From an uncultured Capnocytophaga sp. (lineage in GTDB: Bacteria > Bacteroidota > Bacteroidia > Flavobacteriales > Flavobacteriaceae), in contig CAJPPS010000046.1 in the NCBI GenBank assembly GCA_905372595.1, positions 1-8,742 on the forward strand: a DNA stretch of 8,742 nt, in the 5' to 3' direction. Positions 6,313-8,742 of the stretch are shown here, piece after piece (position 1 is the first letter of the stretch; every line of letters begins with the position of its first letter). The translations under genes were made by a program, and so were the position numbers. The notes beneath the pieces were generated by a model. The model was not told the DNA's origin. It saw nothing but the letters and a program-made list of their open reading frames with translations, and made no database searches.

Positions 6313-7506
6313 ATGAAAAGAGTGGTTGTTGGGCTTAGTGGAGGTGTTGATAGCAGTGTTGCTGCCTACCTCCTACAGCAGGAAGGTTACGAGGTCATTG
6401 GGTTATTTATGAAAAATTGGCACGATGATTCGGTAACCATTTCCGATGAGTGCCCTTGGCTTGAGGATAGCAATGACGCCCTACTAGTAGCTGAGAAACT
6501 AGGAATTCCTTTTCAAACAGTAGATATGAGTGTGCCTTATAAGCAACGTATTGTGGATTATATGTTCCGTGAATATGAGCGAGGGCGTACTCCTAACCCT
6601 GATGTTCTGTGTAACCGAGAAATTAAGTTTGATACCTTTATGGAACTAGCCTTAAGCTTAGGAGCTGACTATGTTGCCACAGGACATTACTGCCAGAAAA
6701 GAGTACTTTCTACAGGTGGAGCACCTATTTACCAGCTTTTGGCAGGTGCCGATGCCAATAAAGACCAGTCCTATTTCCTCTGCCAGCTCTCCCAAGAACA
6801 GCTCAGCAAATCCCTTTTTCCTATTGGTCACCTACAGAAATCCCAAGTACGTGCTATCGCTAAGGAGATAGGACTAGTAACTGCTGAAAAGAAGGATTCC
6901 CAAGGCTTATGCTTTGTAGGGAAAGTGCGCTTACCTGAATTCCTCCAACAGCAATTAGCTCCAAAAGAAGGTATTATCATTGAAATTCCTTCCACTTGGC
7001 AGGGATACCAGGCCAAGCAAAATCTCAAACTTTTCGAGTGTTATGAAGATGAACTCCTCTATCACTCCCAAAAGTACGCGTATGAACCTACCGATGGCAA
7101 GGTCGTAGGCAAACATCAAGGGGCACATTATTTTACTATTGGACAACGAAAAGGGCTCAATGTAGGAGGAACTCCTGAACCTCTCTTTGTCATTGATACA
7201 GATATACAGAAGAACATCATCTATGTAGGGCAAGGTCATAACCATCCTGGCCTAATGAGAAAGGCTTTATTGGTAAAAACAGAGGATATTCACTGGATTC
7301 GCAAGGACTTGGCTTTACACTTGGGAGAGTCAATGGAAGTTGAAGCTCGTATCCGCTACCGACAACCCCTGCAGAAAGCGCAATTATACCTCTCTCACGA
7401 GGGCTTATTTGTAAATTTCGAAACTCCTCAGAGTGCCATTACCTCAGGACAATTTGTAGCTTGGTATATAGGAGAAGAACTAATTGGCTCTGGCGAAATT
7501 TGTTAA
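6313..7506 (+). CDS. mnmA: tRNA-specific 2-thiouridylase MnmA
   Basis: This cytoplasmic ATP-dependent enzyme puts sulfur on C2 of wobble uridine 34 in tRNA-Lys, tRNA-Glu and tRNA-Gln. It has the PP-loop SGGVDSS at residues 9-15. The two catalytic cysteines are present: Cys100 in NPDVLCNREIKF and Cys200 in KDSQGLCFVGK. Also visible are GADYVATGHY at 117-126, DQSYFL at 151-156, IGQRKGLNVGG at 276-286 and the C-terminal barrel with RYRQPLQKA at 348-356. At 397 residues it is about 30 longer than the E. coli enzyme. Most of the excess is an insertion at about 222-262, between the catalytic-cysteine domain and the GKHQGAHYFTIGQRKG block, which I believe is usual in Bacteroidota. It lies 15 nt after the ketoacyl synthase gene and is probably co-transcribed. 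Neither tRNA in this window is a substrate, since their anticodons are GUA and UAC. Confidence 0.96.
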   Translation: MKRVVVGLSGGVDSSVAAYLLQQEGYEVIGLFMKNWHDDSVTISDECPWLEDSNDALLVAEKLGIPFQTVDMSVPYKQRIVDYMFREYERGRTPNPDVLCNREIKFDTFMELALSLGADYVATGHYCQKRVLSTGGAPIYQLLAGADANKDQSYFLCQLSQEQLSKSLFPIGHLQKSQVRAIAKEIGLVTAEKKDSQGLCFVGKVRLPEFLQQQLAPKEGIIIEIPSTWQGYQAKQNLKLFECYEDELLYHSQKYAYEPTDGKVVGKHQGAHYFTIGQRKGLNVGGTPEPLFVIDTDIQKNIIYVGQGHNHPGLMRKALLVKTEDIHWIRKDLALHLGESMEVEARIRYRQPLQKAQLYLSHEGLFVNFETPQSAITSGQFVAWYIGEELIGSGEIC

Positions 7507-7523
7507 ATTTTTATTTTAATTGC

Positions 7524-7562
7524 AAAAAAATCATTTTTTTTCGATTTTTTTTTATAAGTTTG
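7524..7562 (+). promoter_or_regulatory. A/T-tract promoter region of the coiled-coil protein gene
   Basis: A -7-like TAAGTTTG lies at 7555-7562, 27 bp before the ATG at 7590. No TTG sits at the usual distance; the nearest, at 7520-7522, would need a 32-nt spacer. Instead the upstream DNA carries three homopolymer tracts, A7 (7524-7530), T8 (7534-7541) and T9 (7545-7553), which could act as an UP-like or bent element. The -7 match is good and the -33 is missing, so confidence is moderate. Confidence 0.5.
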
Positions 7563-7589
7563 CTTTTGAAAAAATAGAAACGTTATTTT

Positions 7590-8498
7590 ATGTCACAAAC
7601 AGAATTACAGGGAGCTGATAGCTCTGAGAAGAAAAAAGGAGGAGGCTTGCTGGTTGCTCTACTTTCGATTGCCTTAGCTGGTACAGGAGGATATGCTTTC
7701 TATCAGCATGGGGAGGCTGCCAAAAAAGAAGCTGCTATTCTTGAAAAACGCAATGAAACCATCAAGGAACTCGAAACTCTCCAGAAAGATTATGATTCGG
7801 CTGTAACCGTATCCAAACAGAATGCTGATGAACTAGCAGAAGCGAAAATTCGCATTGCTCAGTATATTGATTCGCTTAAATCAATGAAAGCAGACATCAA
7901 TATTCTATTCAAGTATCGGGATCAAGTAGATTTGCTTAAGAAAGAACGCAACCGCCTATTGGCTATCAATGATTCCTTGCGCAAGTATAACATTCATATC
8001 ACACAACAACGTGATAGTACAGCTACAGCTCTTAATCAGCGGACAGTACAGCTAGATTCCATCTCAAGGAAAGCCAAAGAGCTTAGCCAAGTGATTGATG
8101 AAGGTTCTATCCTTACCCTGAAGAGCCTTGTTGCTGAAGGAGTCAAAGAAAAATCCGATGGCAGATATATAAACAAGGAACGTGCTTCGGCTACCGACAA
8201 AATAAAAGTATGCTACACTGTAGGAATGAACCGCATTGCTCCTGTAGGAAATAGAACTTTTTATGTACAGATTACCAGCCCTAACGGAATCACCCTAGGA
8301 GAGAATGATACGGTATCTGAAGGTGAGAGAACTGTTAATTACAGTGCAGTAAGAACTTTTCTCTATGAGAGAAACCCTGTAGATGTATGTGAATATATTA
8401 GCTCTATTACTAAAAAATACGAAAGTGGAGTATATACAATCACTGTTTTTGATGAAAAATTACGGGAAATAGGAAAAACAGAAGTTCGATTACGTTAA
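7590..8498 (+). CDS. Single-pass membrane protein with long coiled coil, unnamed
   Basis: I do not recognise a characterised family, though similar proteins occur in Flavobacteriia, sometimes carrying unsupported names. The 302-residue product has a short polar N-terminus with KKK at 14-16, one membrane helix at about 19-38, then a charged heptad-like region from about 42 to 170 predicted to form coiled coil. A C-terminal domain at about 200-302 is rich in beta-strand patterns (YTVGMNR, FYVQITSPNG, VYTITVFDEKLREIGKTEVRL). The lysines before the helix suggest the N-terminus is cytoplasmic and the coiled coil and C-terminal domain are periplasmic. There is no lipobox, and the helix looks like an anchor rather than a cleaved signal. 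The C-terminal domain has two cysteines, Cys208 and Cys267, which could form a disulfide. It looks monocistronic: a separate -7 element lies upstream and a terminator starts 20 bp downstream. A structural or scaffolding envelope role is possible but not shown. Confidence 0.88.
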   Translation: MSQTELQGADSSEKKKGGGLLVALLSIALAGTGGYAFYQHGEAAKKEAAILEKRNETIKELETLQKDYDSAVTVSKQNADELAEAKIRIAQYIDSLKSMKADINILFKYRDQVDLLKKERNRLLAINDSLRKYNIHITQQRDSTATALNQRTVQLDSISRKAKELSQVIDEGSILTLKSLVAEGVKEKSDGRYINKERASATDKIKVCYTVGMNRIAPVGNRTFYVQITSPNGITLGENDTVSEGERTVNYSAVRTFLYERNPVDVCEYISSITKKYESGVYTITVFDEKLREIGKTEVRLR

Positions 8499-8518
8499 AT
8501 ACTATAAGAAAATATAAA

Positions 8519-8560
8519 AAAGGCTCTTGAAAGAATTTTTTCAGGAGCTTTCTTATTTTT
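8519..8560 (+). terminator. Intrinsic terminator after the coiled-coil protein gene
   Basis: A 13-bp stem with one bulged G and one G-U pair (8519-8532 with 8539-8551) closes the 6-nt loop GAATTT and is followed by a T-rich tail ending in five T at 8556-8560. It begins 20 bp after the stop codon, the normal place for a rho-independent terminator. Confidence 0.82.
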
Positions 8561-8653
8561 CTCCTTGCTTTTATAGATAATGTAAGTTGAGGTTAGCTAA
8601 TACCCTTTCTGATAGGATGAACTTGAAATGTATAGCCAATAAATAGATATGAT
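8561..8653. other. Intergenic spacer between convergent units
   Basis: This short stretch lies between the terminator of the plus-strand coiled-coil gene and that of the minus-strand tRNA-Val. I see no open frame of useful length, repeat, RNA gene or promoter in it. Confidence 0.6.
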
Positions 8654-8684
8654 AAAAAAGACTACCCTTTTGGGATAGTCTTTT
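8654..8684 (-). terminator. Intrinsic terminator of tRNA-Val, possibly bidirectional
   Basis: An 8-bp stem, GACTA plus CCC (8660-8667) pairing with GGG plus TAGTC (8672-8680) around a single bulged A, closes a TTTT loop. On the minus strand it is followed by six U (complement of 8654-8659), so it should end the tRNA-Val transcript. Four T at 8681-8684 on the plus strand allow weaker action in the other direction. Confidence 0.8.
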
Positions 8685-8691
8685 GTGAAAG

Positions 8692-8742
8692 TGGGTCCTA
8701 CTGGATTCGAACCAGTGACCCTCTGCTTGTAAGGCAGATGCT
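8692..8742 (-). tRNA. tRNA-Val (UAC anticodon), cut by the window edge
   Basis: The last 51 bp encode the 3' part of a tRNA on the minus strand. Read on that strand, the anticodon arm is TCTGC-CTTACAA-GCAGA with anticodon TAC, decoding valine GUN codons. A short variable loop, the T-arm ACTGG-TTCGAAT-CCAGT, the acceptor strand AGGACCC and discriminator A (complement of 8692) follow. CCA is not encoded. The D-arm and 5' acceptor strand lie beyond 8742, so the gene is partial only because of the window boundary. Confidence 0.94.

Noticed and set aside
7524..7541. A7-TCA-T8 as a terminator hairpin after mnmA
   Set aside because: A stem made only of A-T pairs is too weak for a convincing intrinsic terminator. 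The stretch fits better as a promoter-upstream A/T tract.
1..8742. Mobile elements, CRISPR arrays, phage, toxin-antitoxin or defence genes
   Set aside because: No transposase, integrase, spaced direct repeats, terminal inverted repeats or tRNA-linked attachment duplication could be found. All sizeable genes are accounted for by metabolic or envelope families.

Overview
The window is an A+T-rich piece of a Bacteroidota chromosome, most likely from the Flavobacteriia. Capnocytophaga or a close relative is my guess from the protein flavour, not something the sequence proves. Three promoters match the Bacteroidota consensus TTG-N~19-23-TAnnTTTG, and all three have exactly 20-nt spacers. Most genes lack a Shine-Dalgarno sequence. 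Neither tRNA gene encodes its 3' CCA. MurC and the GH13 protein look like the Bacteroidota versions of their families.

Layout, left to right. (1) A two-gene plus-strand operon: an L-lactate permease-family transporter (30-1634), then, 6 nt later, a cytoplasmic GH13 alpha-amylase-family protein (1641-3413) with all catalytic residues. (2) A short region with its own promoter holding an unrecognised 59-residue, two-helix membrane protein (3494-3673), then a second promoter and murC (3752-5098), which stands alone rather than inside a division/cell-wall cluster. (3) A tRNA-Tyr(GUA) gene (5151-5232) whose promoter begins 10 bp after the murC stop and which is followed by a hairpin terminator. (4) A ketoacyl-ACP synthase III-family gene (5305-6297) followed after 15 nt by mnmA (6313-7506), the tRNA U34 2-thiolase. 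(5) A very A/T-rich, possibly bent promoter region, then an unnamed single-pass membrane coiled-coil protein (7590-8498) closed by a terminator. (6) On the minus strand, converging on the rest, the 3' part of a tRNA-Val(UAC) gene cut by the window edge, with its own terminator.

Functionally this is mostly core metabolism and maintenance: carboxylate uptake, alpha-glucan handling, peptidoglycan precursor synthesis, fatty-acyl condensation, tRNA supply and tRNA modification. I see no mobile element, CRISPR array, phage gene, toxin-antitoxin pair or recognisable defence system. I do not see a new multi-gene system. The parts least explained by known families are the 59-residue membrane hairpin, the membrane-anchored coiled-coil protein, and the pairing of a lactate permease with an intracellular GH13 enzyme.
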